NCBI RefSeq assembly: GCF_022631375.1
Contig: NZ_JALBGC010000001.1
Span: forward strand, 868,001-932,000
DNA length: 64,000 nt
Direction of reading: 5' to 3'
Source of the DNA: Hymenobacter cyanobacteriorum
GTDB lineage: Bacteria; Bacteroidota; Bacteroidia; Cytophagales; Hymenobacteraceae
Shown: in pieces, positions 44,097 to 53,883 of the stretch
Layout: every line of letters begins with the position of its first letter
Numbering within the stretch: the stretch's first letter is position 1
Position numbers and translations under genes: made by a program
Notes under the pieces: model-generated
What the model was told of the DNA's origin: nothing
The model's database searches: none
The model's input: the letters and a program-made list of their open reading frames with translations, nothing else

Positions 44097-44603
44097 ATGA
44101 AAAAGTTTCTGTTTCCCCTGCTGGCCGTTTGCGCCCTCACCGTGGGCACTGCCGCCGCCCAAACCACCACGCCCGAGGCCAACGCCGGCGGCATGCAAGG
44201 CCGCGGCTACGGTCGCATGCAGGGCTCGCCCGATGAGATGGCCAAGCGCCAGGCCGACCGCCTCAGCACCGAGCTGGGCCTGACGGCCGACCAAACCACC
44301 AAAGTGCAGGCCATTCTGCTGGCCCGCACCCAGGAAATGCAGGCCATGCGCGGCCAGGCTCGCGACGGCAGCGACCGCAGCCAGATGCGCGAGCAAATGC
44401 AGGCCAACCGCGCCAAGTACGACGCCCAGTTCAAGGCCGTCCTCACGCCCGACCAATACACCAAATACACCGCCATGCAGGCCGAGCGCATGGAGCGCGG
44501 CGGTGGCGGCGGCATGCGCGACATGACCAATACCACCGACGTGAAGAAGATGAAAGCCAAAACCAAGGACGGCGACAAAGTGAAGGTGAAAGCCGACAAG
44601 TAG
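44097..44603 (+). CDS. Periplasmic helical protein, Spy/CpxP- or DUF4890-like
   Basis: A 168-aa exported protein: signal peptide 1-21 (ending TAAAQ), Gly/Met-rich linker, then a helical hairpin MAKRQADRLSTELGLTADQTTKVQAILL and MREQMQANRAKYDAQFKAVLTPDQYTKYTAMQ. The repeated LTxDQ pattern is characteristic of Spy/CpxP-type chaperones and the Bacteroidota DUF4890 group. A Gly-rich turn and a Lys-rich tail follow. Possible role: envelope stress or metal response. Placement after another small secreted protein suggests a secreted-protein cluster. A weak terminator follows. Confidence 0.75.
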   Translation: MKKFLFPLLAVCALTVGTAAAQTTTPEANAGGMQGRGYGRMQGSPDEMAKRQADRLSTELGLTADQTTKVQAILLARTQEMQAMRGQARDGSDRSQMREQMQANRAKYDAQFKAVLTPDQYTKYTAMQAERMERGGGGGMRDMTNTTDVKKMKAKTKDGDKVKVKADK

Positions 44604-44628
44604 TCGCTCCCGCGTCGCTCAGAAACAC

Positions 44629-44657
44629 AACGCCCCGGCCGGTATGGTCGGGGCGTT
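44629..44657. terminator. Stem-loop after the Spy-like gene
   Basis: AACGCCCCG/CGGGGCGTT stem with an 11-nt loop, followed by GTTGTTTC. Moderate as a terminator. Confidence 0.6.
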
Positions 44658-44685
44658 GTTGTTTCTGGGAGTGAGCTGGTAAAAG

Positions 44686-44784
44686 CTATGATTCGCGGCG
44701 CACCAGCAAGTCGGGCAGCCGGGTGAAGGCGGCGGTAGTTTTACTCGCGCCGTTACAGCCGGCCAGGAGGCAAAGGGCTTTCAT
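44686..44784 (-). CDS. Very short lipoprotein-like ORF
   Basis: Encodes 32 residues beginning MKALCLLAGCNGASK, which resembles a lipobox (LLAGC) but with a signal too short for normal export. It may be a remnant of a lost lipoprotein gene, or spurious. It lies 25 nt downstream of the 136-aa membrane protein on the same strand. Confidence 0.2.
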   Translation of the reverse strand: MKALCLLAGCNGASKTTAAFTRLPDLLVRRES

Positions 44785-44809
44785 AGGTTATATAACAAAG
44801 AATAACCCT

Positions 44810-45220
44810 CTAAAACCTGTACTGGAAGTATTGTTCCAATATAAATGGTGAGCACAAGGAACCGATGATTAGCAGAATGCTCATCAATCCATCGATATAC
44901 CACTTATAGCTAGGCGGTTTTTTATCCCAACGGTCAGCAATAATCAGATGTCGGCCAGCTATCAACTTTACCAAGGTGTCGGCCATAAAAAAGCCAGTTA
45001 GAAATATCGTTGGCACAAAGAATGAAGCTGTTTGGAAACCAGCATTTCGGAAATACCAAAATCCAAAGACTGCCAACACAATCGCCAGACTCAAATGCGC
45101 TAAATACACTTTCGTGTCGAACAACGCATTGTATGGTTTTTTCCGTGGCGTTGATGTTAAAAAGCCATTGCACATATAGAATACGTAGCCGAATCCAATA
45201 GCGAGGCACAGTATTTTCAT
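44810..45220 (-). CDS. Small hypothetical membrane protein, low GC
   Basis: A 136-aa protein with about four hydrophobic helices: residues 2-20, 42-60, 64-82 and 110-128 (for example LSLAIVLAVFGFWYF and FFVPTIFLTGFFMADTLVKL). Not recognised. The gene has visibly lower GC and different codon use (many A/T-ending codons) than its neighbours, which suggests transfer from elsewhere. It is followed by the acyl-CoA carboxylase gene in the same direction but upstream of it by strand order. Function unknown. Confidence 0.6.
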   Translation of the reverse strand: MKILCLAIGFGYVFYMCNGFLTSTPRKKPYNALFDTKVYLAHLSLAIVLAVFGFWYFRNAGFQTASFFVPTIFLTGFFMADTLVKLIAGRHLIIADRWDKKPPSYKWYIDGLMSILLIIGSLCSPFILEQYFQYRF

Positions 45221-45270
45221 TCCGAATACTCTTTATGCGTTGAGGTCTAGAATGGACGGTTTCTATCACC

Positions 45271-46899
<1,629 letters not shown>

Positions 46900-46935
46900 A
46901 AGGAAAGCGGGGTGGGATTTTGGGGAGATGGGCAC

Positions 46936-46961
46936 AAAAAAATCCGCCCGGAGGCGGATTT
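46936..46961 (-). terminator. Minus-strand terminator in the leader of the carboxylase gene
   Basis: Stem AAATCCGCC/GGCGGATTT with a four-base loop; on the minus strand a T7 run follows. Its first base lies directly after the -7 element at 46969-46962, so the hairpin would form at the very 5' end of the carboxylase mRNA or end read-through from the MlaD gene. Confidence 0.65.
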
Positions 46962-46969
46962 CAAAGGTA
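46962..46969 (-). promoter_or_regulatory. Candidate -7 element of the carboxylase gene
   Basis: Minus strand TACCTTTG, exact consensus, 62 nt before the ATG. Confidence 0.5.
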
Positions 46970-47002
46970 CGGCGCGGTAGCCCGTTGAGCGGTAAACACC
47001 GG

Positions 47003-47096
47003 AACGTCATGCTGAGCTTGCCGAAGCATCTCTACCGCAGTAAGTAACTGATTACGTTGTGCGGTAGAGATGCTTCGGCAAGCTCAGCATGACGTT
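47003..47096. repeat. Inverted repeat, GTCATGCTGAGC family (copy 5)
   Basis: Arms AACGTCATGCTGAGCTTGCC and the perfect complement ending GACGTT, with AGCATCTCTACCGC/GCGGTAGAGATGCT inside; about 35 paired bases and a loop of about 20 nt. Between MlaD and the carboxylase gene, both on the minus strand. Confidence 0.9.
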
Positions 47097-47101
47097 CTTT
47101 T

Positions 47102-48109
47102 TTACTTCATCGTCGGCGCAGCCTCCACTTTTTTCACCTCGGTCGTCGTCGTACCGTCCGGCTTCTTCGTGGTTTCCACCTTGCTCTTATCCTTGCCGCC
47201 GCCGAACACCGAGAAGTGAATGTAGCGGCCGGGGTTGGCCTTCAAGTCAACAAACAAGTCGTTGGAAGCAGCCGTGGTGGCCGTCAGGTTGCGGTACAGG
47301 GTCGAGTCGTGCAGCAGCTTGCCCATCGAGCCCGACTGGTCGTTGAGGGCCGTGTTCAGGCTTTTCACAGTGGTTTGGGCATCGGCCAGCGTTGAGTTCA
47401 GGCGGCGCAGGGCCGGGCCCACGGGCGCGGTTTTCAGCGAGTCAGACAGCTGCGAGAAATTCACCGCGATTTTATCCAGCTTCGTGGTGGTTTTGTTGAG
47501 CGCAGCGCTCATTTGGGCGAAGTTGCGGGTGATGGTATTGATATTAGCCTGGTTGGCGAGAATGAGGCGATTCAGCGCCTCGGCGCTGGCCCGGGCCCCC
47601 AGCAGCGTGCCCTGAATATTGGTCTGGGCATCCTTGTTCAGGAAGCCGTTGATGTGGGCCAGCGTGGCCCCCACGGTATCGAGCACGGGCAGGGCCTTGG
47701 CCTGGAAGGCATCGGCGATGCTGGACGGCGTCACGGTGCGGATTTCCTCGCCGCCGGTGTAGGTTTTCGAGTTTTTGCCCAGCGTGAGGGTAATGGCTTT
47801 CGAACCCAGCAGCGAGCCGCCCAGGCTGGCCGTGGTGGAGTCGCCCACCACAATGCCTTTGTCCAGTTCAATGGCCACGCGCACCGAATTACCCTTGTCG
47901 GGCTGCAATTCGAGGCTTTTGACCTGCCCCACTTTGTAGCCGTTCAGCAGCACCTGCGCGCCGGCGTTCAGCGCGTCGACCTTAGGATAGACGGCGTAGT
48001 ACGTTTGGTTGGAGGAAAGAATATTGCTGCCGCGCAGAAAATTGTAGCCGATGACGAGCGCGGCGATGGCGACGATGGCGAGAAGCGCCACTTTTATTTC
48101 TTTAGACAC
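47102..48109 (-). CDS. MCE/MlaD-family lipid-transport protein
   Basis: A 335-aa substrate-binding component of a retrograde phospholipid transport system. N-terminal membrane anchor (EIKVALLAIVAIAALVIGYNFL) followed by the MCE domain, YYAVYPKVDALNAGAQVLLNGYKVGQVKSLEL, and a long helical/coiled C-terminal part (NRLILANQANINTITRNFAQMSAALNKTTTKL). GTG at 48109 is chosen since it starts at the anchor (VSKEIKVALL); no ATG is closer. The amidase gene precedes it by 116 nt. The ATPase and permease (MlaF/MlaE) are not in the window. Confidence 0.88.
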   Translation of the reverse strand: MSKEIKVALLAIVAIAALVIGYNFLRGSNILSSNQTYYAVYPKVDALNAGAQVLLNGYKVGQVKSLELQPDKGNSVRVAIELDKGIVVGDSTTASLGGSLLGSKAITLTLGKNSKTYTGGEEIRTVTPSSIADAFQAKALPVLDTVGATLAHINGFLNKDAQTNIQGTLLGARASAEALNRLILANQANINTITRNFAQMSAALNKTTTKLDKIAVNFSQLSDSLKTAPVGPALRRLNSTLADAQTTVKSLNTALNDQSGSMGKLLHDSTLYRNLTATTAASNDLFVDLKANPGRYIHFSVFGGGKDKSKVETTKKPDGTTTTEVKKVEAAPTMK

Positions 48110-48225
48110 GAGTAAGGATTGTTGGATAGGAACGGTTAGGGGCAAACGCGACTGGCGGATATTATAGTGCCTCAACCCTGAAGCACCCGAATAGCAACCG
48201 CTGAAACCTGGCAACGGCCAGGAAG

Positions 48226-49086
48226 TTACCCGCCTTCAAGCTCGCGCTTGTATTCGCGGAACGCCCGGTAGATGCCCGCGGCCATATACGATTGATTGGC
48301 TTTATCGTTGAGGTAGCGCTCCTCGGTGGGGTTGGTGAGGAAGCCCGACTCGATGAGCACCGAGGGCATGGTCGACTTCCAAAGCACCAGAAAACCGGCC
48401 TGCTTCACGCCCCGGCTGGGCCGGCTGACGGTGGTGCGCAGTTGCCTATCGACGCGCTGGGCAAAGCGCAGGCTGTTGGTGATGTAGGCCGACTGAAACA
48501 GCGAGAACAGAATGTGCGACTGCGGCGAGCGGGGGTCGAAACCGTCGTAGCGGGCTTTGTAGTCTTTTTCCTGCAGAATAACCGAGTTTTCGCGCTGGGC
48601 CACGCCCAGGTTGGCGTCGGTTTTGTGCAGGCCCATGGTCCAGACCTCGGTGCCGTGGCTCTGGCTGGGGCCGGCGTTGCAATGAATGGAGATGAACAGG
48701 TCGGCGTGGTTGCGGTTGGCAATGGCGGCGCGCTCGTCGAGTTCGATGAAGACATTGGTTTTGCGGGTGTAAATCACCTTCACATCCGGCATATTCTGCT
48801 CAATCTGCTTGCCCAGGGCCAGAATGAGGCTCAGGGCTACGTCGGCTTCGCGGGCGCTGGCCCCGGCGCAGCCGCGGTCTTTGCCGCCGTGGCCGGCATC
48901 GAGCACTACGGTGCGCAAGCGGTAGCGGTAGGGCGCGTTGGGCAGGTCGGCGGGGGCGCGGACCGAGTCGGCCGGCGCGGCGGCGCGGCTCGAATCGGGG
49001 GTAGTCTGGGCTTCGGCTTTCCACTCGCCGGTGCCAGCGCCCAGCAGCAGCAGGGCCGCACTGGCCCAGATGACAATAATCCGCAC
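48226..49086 (-). CDS. N-acetylmuramoyl-L-alanine amidase
   Basis: Zinc amidase that removes stem peptides from peptidoglycan; periplasmic, a cell-separation enzyme. 286 aa with a signal peptide about 1-27 and Amidase_3 domain. Zinc ligands: His in VVLDAGHGGKD, Glu in GASAREADVAL, His in LFISIHCNAG, and the catalytic Glu in SVLIESGFLTNP. No SPOR or AMIN domain is seen. Divergent from the LptD-like gene, with overlapping promoters (49118-49142). Confidence 0.94.
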   Translation of the reverse strand: MRIIVIWASAALLLLGAGTGEWKAEAQTTPDSSRAAAPADSVRAPADLPNAPYRYRLRTVVLDAGHGGKDRGCAGASAREADVALSLILALGKQIEQNMPDVKVIYTRKTNVFIELDERAAIANRNHADLFISIHCNAGPSQSHGTEVWTMGLHKTDANLGVAQRENSVILQEKDYKARYDGFDPRSPQSHILFSLFQSAYITNSLRFAQRVDRQLRTTVSRPSRGVKQAGFLVLWKSTMPSVLIESGFLTNPTEERYLNDKANQSYMAAGIYRAFREYKRELEGG

Positions 49087-49094
49087 GGTGTTCG

Positions 49095-49125
49095 TTGAAG
49101 GGGCGGTAGCGACCTGCTACCTTTG
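49095..49125 (+). promoter_or_regulatory. Promoter of the LptD-like gene
   Basis: TTG at 49095-49097, 20-nt spacer, TACCTTTG at 49118-49125: a full consensus -33/-7 pair. Predicted start about 49130, which rules out start codons before that. Confidence 0.65.
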
Positions 49126-49134
49126 TACAAGCCC

Positions 49135-49142
49135 CAAAAGTA
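49135..49142 (-). promoter_or_regulatory. Candidate -7 element of the amidase gene
   Basis: Minus strand TACTTTTG, a TAnnTTTG match. Its predicted transcript start also falls near 49130, so both promoters overlap. Confidence 0.5.
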
Positions 49143-49201
49143 ACGAATTTAACTGCTGCTATACTTTGCCCTTCTGGTTTAGTCTCTCTGCCGATGCCGG
49201 A

Positions 49202-52200
49202 TTGCGGCGCTTCCACCACGGCCAAACCGGGCTGCGGGCCAGCCGCTTGCTGCCGTTGCTGCTGCTTATGGGCTTGTTGCTGCCGCTGGCCGGTCCGGCC
49301 CTCGGGCAAACCACGCCCGCGCCAAAATCGAAACACAAGGCTAAAGTGCAGGCCCGCAAGGCCCGCGTGAAAGCCATTCTGGCCCAGCCCGCGCTGCCCG
49401 ACCGGGATACCGTAACCGTGGCCCCCAAACGGCCCACCCCCCGCGCCAAGCCCGGCCAACGCGCCGGCAGCGCCCCCACTCCGCCGGTGCGCAACATCTC
49501 CGTCGACCCACGCGACCCTGTGGGGCCGCCGCCGCCCGGCGTGCGCAACACCGGCCAGTCGCGCGTGCCCGGAGCCTCGCACCAGCCTGTGCCCGATACG
49601 CTGGCCCGCCCGCTGCCCGGCGGCGGCACGGCCACTTTGGTGAGTGACACCACCCGCCGCGCCGACTCACTGCAGGTGGCGGCCCGGCCCAAAGGGCCGG
49701 TGTCCACTACCATCAAGTACACCGCCAAGGACTCGATACAGTTTGATGTGACCAAGAAAGTGGCCCGCCTCTACAGCAAGGCCAACGTGAACTACGGCGA
49801 CACCGACCTCAAGGCCGCCCTCATCACGGTGAATTACGGCACGAACACCATGGAAGCCGAGGGCCGGATGGACTCGGTGAAAAACCGGCTGATGGACCGG
49901 CCCGTGCTGAAGGATGGCGCGGGCCTGTACACGGCCAGCAACATTGCCTATAATTTCAAGAGCAAAAAAGCCCGCGTGACGGATGCTGTGACCACGCAGG
50001 GCGAGGGTTTCGTGAGCGCGGCCACCATCAAGCGCCTGCCCGATGGCGACATCAACGGCCTGAACGGCCGCTACACGACCTGCAACCTGGAGCATCCGCA
50101 CTTCTACATTCAGGCCAAGAAGATGAAGGTGATTCCGGGCGAGAAGGTGGTGACCGGGCCGTTCAACCTCGTGATTGGCGACGTGCCCACGCCGCTGGGC
50201 TTCCTGTTCGGCTTTTTCCCGATGCCGAATAAGAGCCGGGGTTCAGGTGTGCTCATTCCCACCTTCGGGCAGGCCTCCGACCGCGGCTACTACCTCACCA
50301 ACGGTGGCTACTACTTTGCGCCCAACGACTACATCGGCGTGCGCCTGACGGGCGACGTTTACGCCGGCAACAACCAGAAATTCGGCGGCTGGGGTGCGAC
50401 GGCCGACATTTCTTACCTGAAACGGTACACCTACAACGGCAATTTCAACCTGCGTTTTTCGAACCGGCCCACCAACCCCATTGTAGTCCCGGGCGATGGC
50501 ACCGCCAACGTCGGCCAGACCTACATTCAGCCGCCGGCCAGCAACTCGTTCTGGATTACCTGGAGCCACTCGCCCGTGCCCAAGCCCGGCGGCGGGCGCT
50601 TTTCGGCCAGTGTGCAGGCGGGCACCAGCGGCTTCAACCGCACCAACAGCATCGATGCGCGCCGCGTACTCACTTCGCAATACAGCTCCAACATCAGCTA
50701 CGCCAAGCAGTTGCGCTACCTGCCCATCAACTTCGACATCAAGCTGAGCCAGGCGCAGGGCGAAGACGGCAGCATGACCTTCACACTGCCCGACGTGAGC
50801 CTCGGCGTGGCCCGGCAGTACCCGTATCAGTGGTTGGGCATCAAGCCCGGGGCGGGCGGCAAGCTTGGGGCCATGTTCTACGAGCAGTTCACCATCAGCT
50901 ACAACCTCACGGCCAGCAACCAGTTCAGCAACCAGGTGCAGCCGCGCGCACTTGGCAATGGTTTTCCGCTGCTGGGCGGCGGGGCCGAGCTTACGCGCAT
51001 TCCCTTCAACTTCAACAACCTGGGGCGTTTGCTCAGCAACGGGCGCAACGGCATCCAGCACCAGTTCGGCATCGGGGTAGGTTCTTACTCGCTGGGGCCG
51101 CACTTCAAGCTGAATCCTTCGGTAAGCTACGGCGAAGTATGGTACGGCCAGCGCCTGAAATATACTTACGTGCCTGTGGCCCAAGCGGTGCGTATCGACA
51201 CCATCCGGGGCTTCAACCGGGTTGGGGCCTACTCGCTGGGGGCCAGCCTCAACACCACCATCTACGGCACGTGGGTGCGGCGCGGCACCCGCAAAATCCA
51301 GGCGCTGCGCCACAAAATGACGCCCAGCGCCAACTATAGCTTCTCGCCCGATGCTTACACGGCCGGCAGCTACTACCCGCAAACATCGCCCGTGTACCAG
51401 CGGGGCAGCGATGTTTTCCAGAACGTAACCGGCACCAACCAGCAATACCTCACCAATGCGGTGCTTGGCGGCTACCTCAATAGCTACGAAGGTTTTCTTT
51501 ACGGTGTGCCCGGCGGGGCCCGCCAGCAGCAAATTTCCTTTAGTCTGCAAAACAACGTGGAACTGAAGGTGCGCGACGACAAGGACACCACCGGCACCAA
51601 CCCCTTCCGCAAAGTGAGCCTGATTGACGGCCTCGACCTCAACATGGGCTACAATTTTGCGGCTACCGAGCGCAAGCTCTCGAACCTGAACGTGCAGTTT
51701 CGTACCCAGATTGCCAAAAAGCTGAACCTGAACAGTGGGGCCAGCTTCTCGCCCTACCAGCGCAACAGCCAGGGCGTGGAAATTGACCGCTACCTGTTTC
51801 AGGCCGACAACCGTAAGTTGCTGCGCCTCTCGTCGGCCACGCTCGGGGCCACCTACGCTTTCAACCCTTCCACCGGCACCAAAAAGAGCGTGGTGCGCCG
51901 GGCCGTGGCCCCCAGCAACGACCCCACCCTGGGTACCGTGGGCCCGCCTAACTTCTACGCCGACTACGTCGATTTTGAGATTCCGTGGGAGTTGAACCTG
52001 ACCTATGCGGCGGGCTACACCACCAACACGGTGCCGCTGACTTCGGCCAACCAGCGCCCGCCCATTCTGGCCCTGAACACGGTGGGCGTCACGGGCTCGG
52101 TGAAACTGACGCCTAACCTGCGCCTGAGCTACAACCTGGGCTACGACATCACGCACCAGACCATTACCTACCCCAACGTCACGTTCTTCCGCGACCTGCA

Positions 52201-52330
52201 CTGCTGGCAGATTAACGGCACCTGGATTCCATTCGGCATTTCGAAAGGCTACAGCTTCACCATCGCGGCTAAGAGCAGCCTCCTGCAGGACCTGAAGCTG
52301 AACCGTAACCGCTACGCGCAATATCAGTAG
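49202..52330 (+). CDS. lptD: Putative LPS assembly protein, LptD-like
   Basis: Outer-membrane barrel proposed to insert LPS. The 1042-aa protein has a signal peptide (LLPLLLLMGLLLPLAGPALGQ, about 16-36), a Pro/Arg-rich linker, an OstA-like jellyroll domain (IKYTAKDSIQFDVTKKVARLYSKANVNYG, about 165-330, with CNLEHPHFYIQAKKMKVIPG), and a large barrel. This is the Bacteroidota form, longer than E. coli LptD (784 aa). TTG 49202 is preferred because it gives a complete signal peptide and lies after the predicted transcript start; an ATG 133 nt upstream lies before the promoter. LptE is not identified here. Confidence 0.85.
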   Translation: MRRFHHGQTGLRASRLLPLLLLMGLLLPLAGPALGQTTPAPKSKHKAKVQARKARVKAILAQPALPDRDTVTVAPKRPTPRAKPGQRAGSAPTPPVRNISVDPRDPVGPPPPGVRNTGQSRVPGASHQPVPDTLARPLPGGGTATLVSDTTRRADSLQVAARPKGPVSTTIKYTAKDSIQFDVTKKVARLYSKANVNYGDTDLKAALITVNYGTNTMEAEGRMDSVKNRLMDRPVLKDGAGLYTASNIAYNFKSKKARVTDAVTTQGEGFVSAATIKRLPDGDINGLNGRYTTCNLEHPHFYIQAKKMKVIPGEKVVTGPFNLVIGDVPTPLGFLFGFFPMPNKSRGSGVLIPTFGQASDRGYYLTNGGYYFAPNDYIGVRLTGDVYAGNNQKFGGWGATADISYLKRYTYNGNFNLRFSNRPTNPIVVPGDGTANVGQTYIQPPASNSFWITWSHSPVPKPGGGRFSASVQAGTSGFNRTNSIDARRVLTSQYSSNISYAKQLRYLPINFDIKLSQAQGEDGSMTFTLPDVSLGVARQYPYQWLGIKPGAGGKLGAMFYEQFTISYNLTASNQFSNQVQPRALGNGFPLLGGGAELTRIPFNFNNLGRLLSNGRNGIQHQFGIGVGSYSLGPHFKLNPSVSYGEVWYGQRLKYTYVPVAQAVRIDTIRGFNRVGAYSLGASLNTTIYGTWVRRGTRKIQALRHKMTPSANYSFSPDAYTAGSYYPQTSPVYQRGSDVFQNVTGTNQQYLTNAVLGGYLNSYEGFLYGVPGGARQQQISFSLQNNVELKVRDDKDTTGTNPFRKVSLIDGLDLNMGYNFAATERKLSNLNVQFRTQIAKKLNLNSGASFSPYQRNSQGVEIDRYLFQADNRKLLRLSSATLGATYAFNPSTGTKKSVVRRAVAPSNDPTLGTVGPPNFYADYVDFEIPWELNLTYAAGYTTNTVPLTSANQRPPILALNTVGVTGSVKLTPNLRLSYNLGYDITHQTITYPNVTFFRDLHCWQINGTWIPFGISKGYSFTIAAKSSLLQDLKLNRNRYAQYQ

Positions 52331-52429
52331 CAGGCCCTCTGCTGATTGTTGCTGCCTCATCATCGGCCGGGTATTTCGTCCCGTTGGCAGGGCAAACAGT
52401 CCCTTCCGGACAAATCAGCGAATCCTCGC

Positions 52430-52481
52430 AATTCATAGTAGTTTATTTGGTTTTTATATAACCATATATCCGCTATGAATT
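52430..52481 (+). repeat. AATTCATAG / CTATGAATT stem covering a start codon
   Basis: Perfect 9-bp inverted arms, 52430-52438 and 52473-52481, spaced by 34 nt of A/T-rich sequence. The second arm contains the ATG at 52475, so in RNA the start codon would be paired. Confidence 0.4.
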
Positions 52482-52669
52482 CCGCTGACCTGCACCTGCT
52501 GCTCGCGGCTCCGCCGGTAAGCCGGGCCGCGTTTTTCACCAAGCTCTTGGTCGAACCCGTTCTACCCGGCGAAACGCAGCCCGATGAGCCTGCCACCGAC
52601 AGTGCCCCCGTGCCTGCCGCCCCGCCAGCGGCTCCGGCGGAACCCTCCGCCGCCGGCTTCCCCGCCTGA
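52475..52669 (+). CDS. Small Pro/Ala-rich hypothetical protein
   Basis: A 64-aa protein: helical start NSADLHLLLAAPPVSRAAFFTKLLVEPVLPG followed by Pro/Ala/Glu-rich low-complexity tail. Not recognised. It has its own A/T-rich leader with a start-codon-covering stem and a good terminator, which supports it being real. Function unknown; a proline-rich short membrane or ribosome-associated peptide is possible. Confidence 0.45.
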   Translation: MNSADLHLLLAAPPVSRAAFFTKLLVEPVLPGETQPDEPATDSAPVPAAPPAAPAEPSAAGFPA

Positions 52670-52687
52670 GCTTCACCGGGTCAATTC

Positions 52688-52716
52688 AGCCCCTGTGCTT
52701 CGGCCAGGGGCTTTTT
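52688..52716 (+). terminator. Terminator after the small Pro/Ala-rich gene
   Basis: AGCCCCTG/CAGGGGCT stem with a nine-base loop and TTTTT. Confidence 0.8.
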
Positions 52717-52811
52717 GCTGTCCGCGCCGCGCCGGGTAACGAAATTGTTGCCAGCTTTGCCCCGCCAAACGGCACCTTACCTCGTCATCTCGCCCCGCGC
52801 ACCCATTCCCC

Positions 52812-53627
52812 ATGTCCCAGCACAAGGAAATCAAACTCGTCACCACCCACCAGATGCTCGCCATGAAGGAGCGGGGGGAAAAAATCTCCATGCTCACGGC
52901 CTACGACTACTCGATGGCCCAGATTCTCGACGGCGCGGGCGTCGACGTGCTCCTCGTCGGCGACTCGGCCTCCAACGTCATGGCCGGCCACGAAACCACC
53001 CTGCCCATCACCCTCGACCAGATGATATACCACGCCCAGAGCGTGGTGCGCGCCGTGAAGCGCGCTTTCGTAGTGGTCGACTTGCCGTTTGGCTCCTACC
53101 AGGGCAACAGCAGCGAGGCCCTGCGCTCGGCCATCCGCATCATGAAGGAAAGCGGCGCCCACGGCATCAAAGTAGAGGGCGGAGCCGAGATTAAGGACAG
53201 CATCACGCGCATTCTCACGGCCGGCATCCCGGTTATGGGCCACCTGGGCCTCACGCCGCAGTCCATCTACAAATTCGGCACCTACAGCGTGCGCGCCAAA
53301 GAAGAAGCCGAAGCCCAGAAACTGCTCGAAGACGCCCGCCTGCTCCAGGAAATCGGCTGCTTCGGCCTAGTGCTCGAAAAAATTCCCGCCTCGCTGGCCA
53401 AGCAAGTTGCTGAAGAGCTCACCATCCCCGTTATCGGCATCGGGGCCGGCCCGGATGTGGACGGCCAGGTGCTCGTGGTCCACGATTTGCTGGGCATCAC
53501 GAAAGAATTCAAGCCGCGCTTCCTGCGCCGCTACGCCGAACTGCACGACGTGATGACCGAAGCCGTGCAGCACTACGTGGCCGACGTGAAAAGCCGCGAA
53601 TTCCCGAGCAAGGAGGAAGGCTACTAG
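52812..53627 (+). CDS. panB: 3-methyl-2-oxobutanoate hydroxymethyltransferase
   Basis: First committed step of pantothenate (coenzyme A) synthesis, adding a hydroxymethyl group from methylene-tetrahydrofolate. 271 aa, normal. Landmarks are [52 protein letters not shown] and [22 protein letters not shown] (catalytic region). A CAGCTTTG -7-like element at 52752-52759 is weak. Followed by inverted repeat copy 6 and the RluA gene. Confidence 0.97.
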   Translation: MSQHKEIKLVTTHQMLAMKERGEKISMLTAYDYSMAQILDGAGVDVLLVGDSASNVMAGHETTLPITLDQMIYHAQSVVRAVKRAFVVVDLPFGSYQGNSSEALRSAIRIMKESGAHGIKVEGGAEIKDSITRILTAGIPVMGHLGLTPQSIYKFGTYSVRAKEEAEAQKLLEDARLLQEIGCFGLVLEKIPASLAKQVAEELTIPVIGIGAGPDVDGQVLVVHDLLGITKEFKPRFLRRYAELHDVMTEAVQHYVADVKSREFPSKEEGY

Positions 53628-53637
53628 ATTTCCGTCT

Positions 53638-53722
53638 GTCATCCTGAACGTAGTGAAGGACCTTATCACGCTTGAGCGGCTTGTTCAGTCGTGATAAGGT
53701 CCTTCACTACGTTCAGGATGAC
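53638..53722. repeat. Inverted repeat, GTCATCC family (copy 6)
   Basis: Arms GTCATCCTGAACGTAGTGAA... and its complement ending CAGGATGAC, with ACCTTATCACG/CGTGATAAGGT inside: about 35 paired bases. It lies between panB and the RluA-type gene. The 160 nt after it, up to 53883, holds no feature I recognise. Confidence 0.9.
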
Positions 53723-53883
53723 CGATGCCCTCCCCCGCCGCACTCCCGCCCAGCTTCGTATCTTCGCCGCATAATCAGCAAGAGCGGAGCGCCCGGTGAG
53801 TGTGGTCTGACGACGTGCGGTAGTGCCCCCGAGGGGTCCCGGCCCGCTCCTGCGAGTAACCCATTTCCGCCCGTTTCCGCCGC

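Noticed and set aside
50243..52363. A 706-codon minus-strand open frame within the LptD-like gene
   Set aside because: The plus strand encodes a coherent signal peptide, OstA-like domain and barrel, so the minus frame is a shadow.
53723..53883. Possible structured RNA between inverted repeat 6 and the RluA-type gene
   Set aside because: Some short GC complementarity, but no terminator, no clean promoter and no recognised RNA signature.
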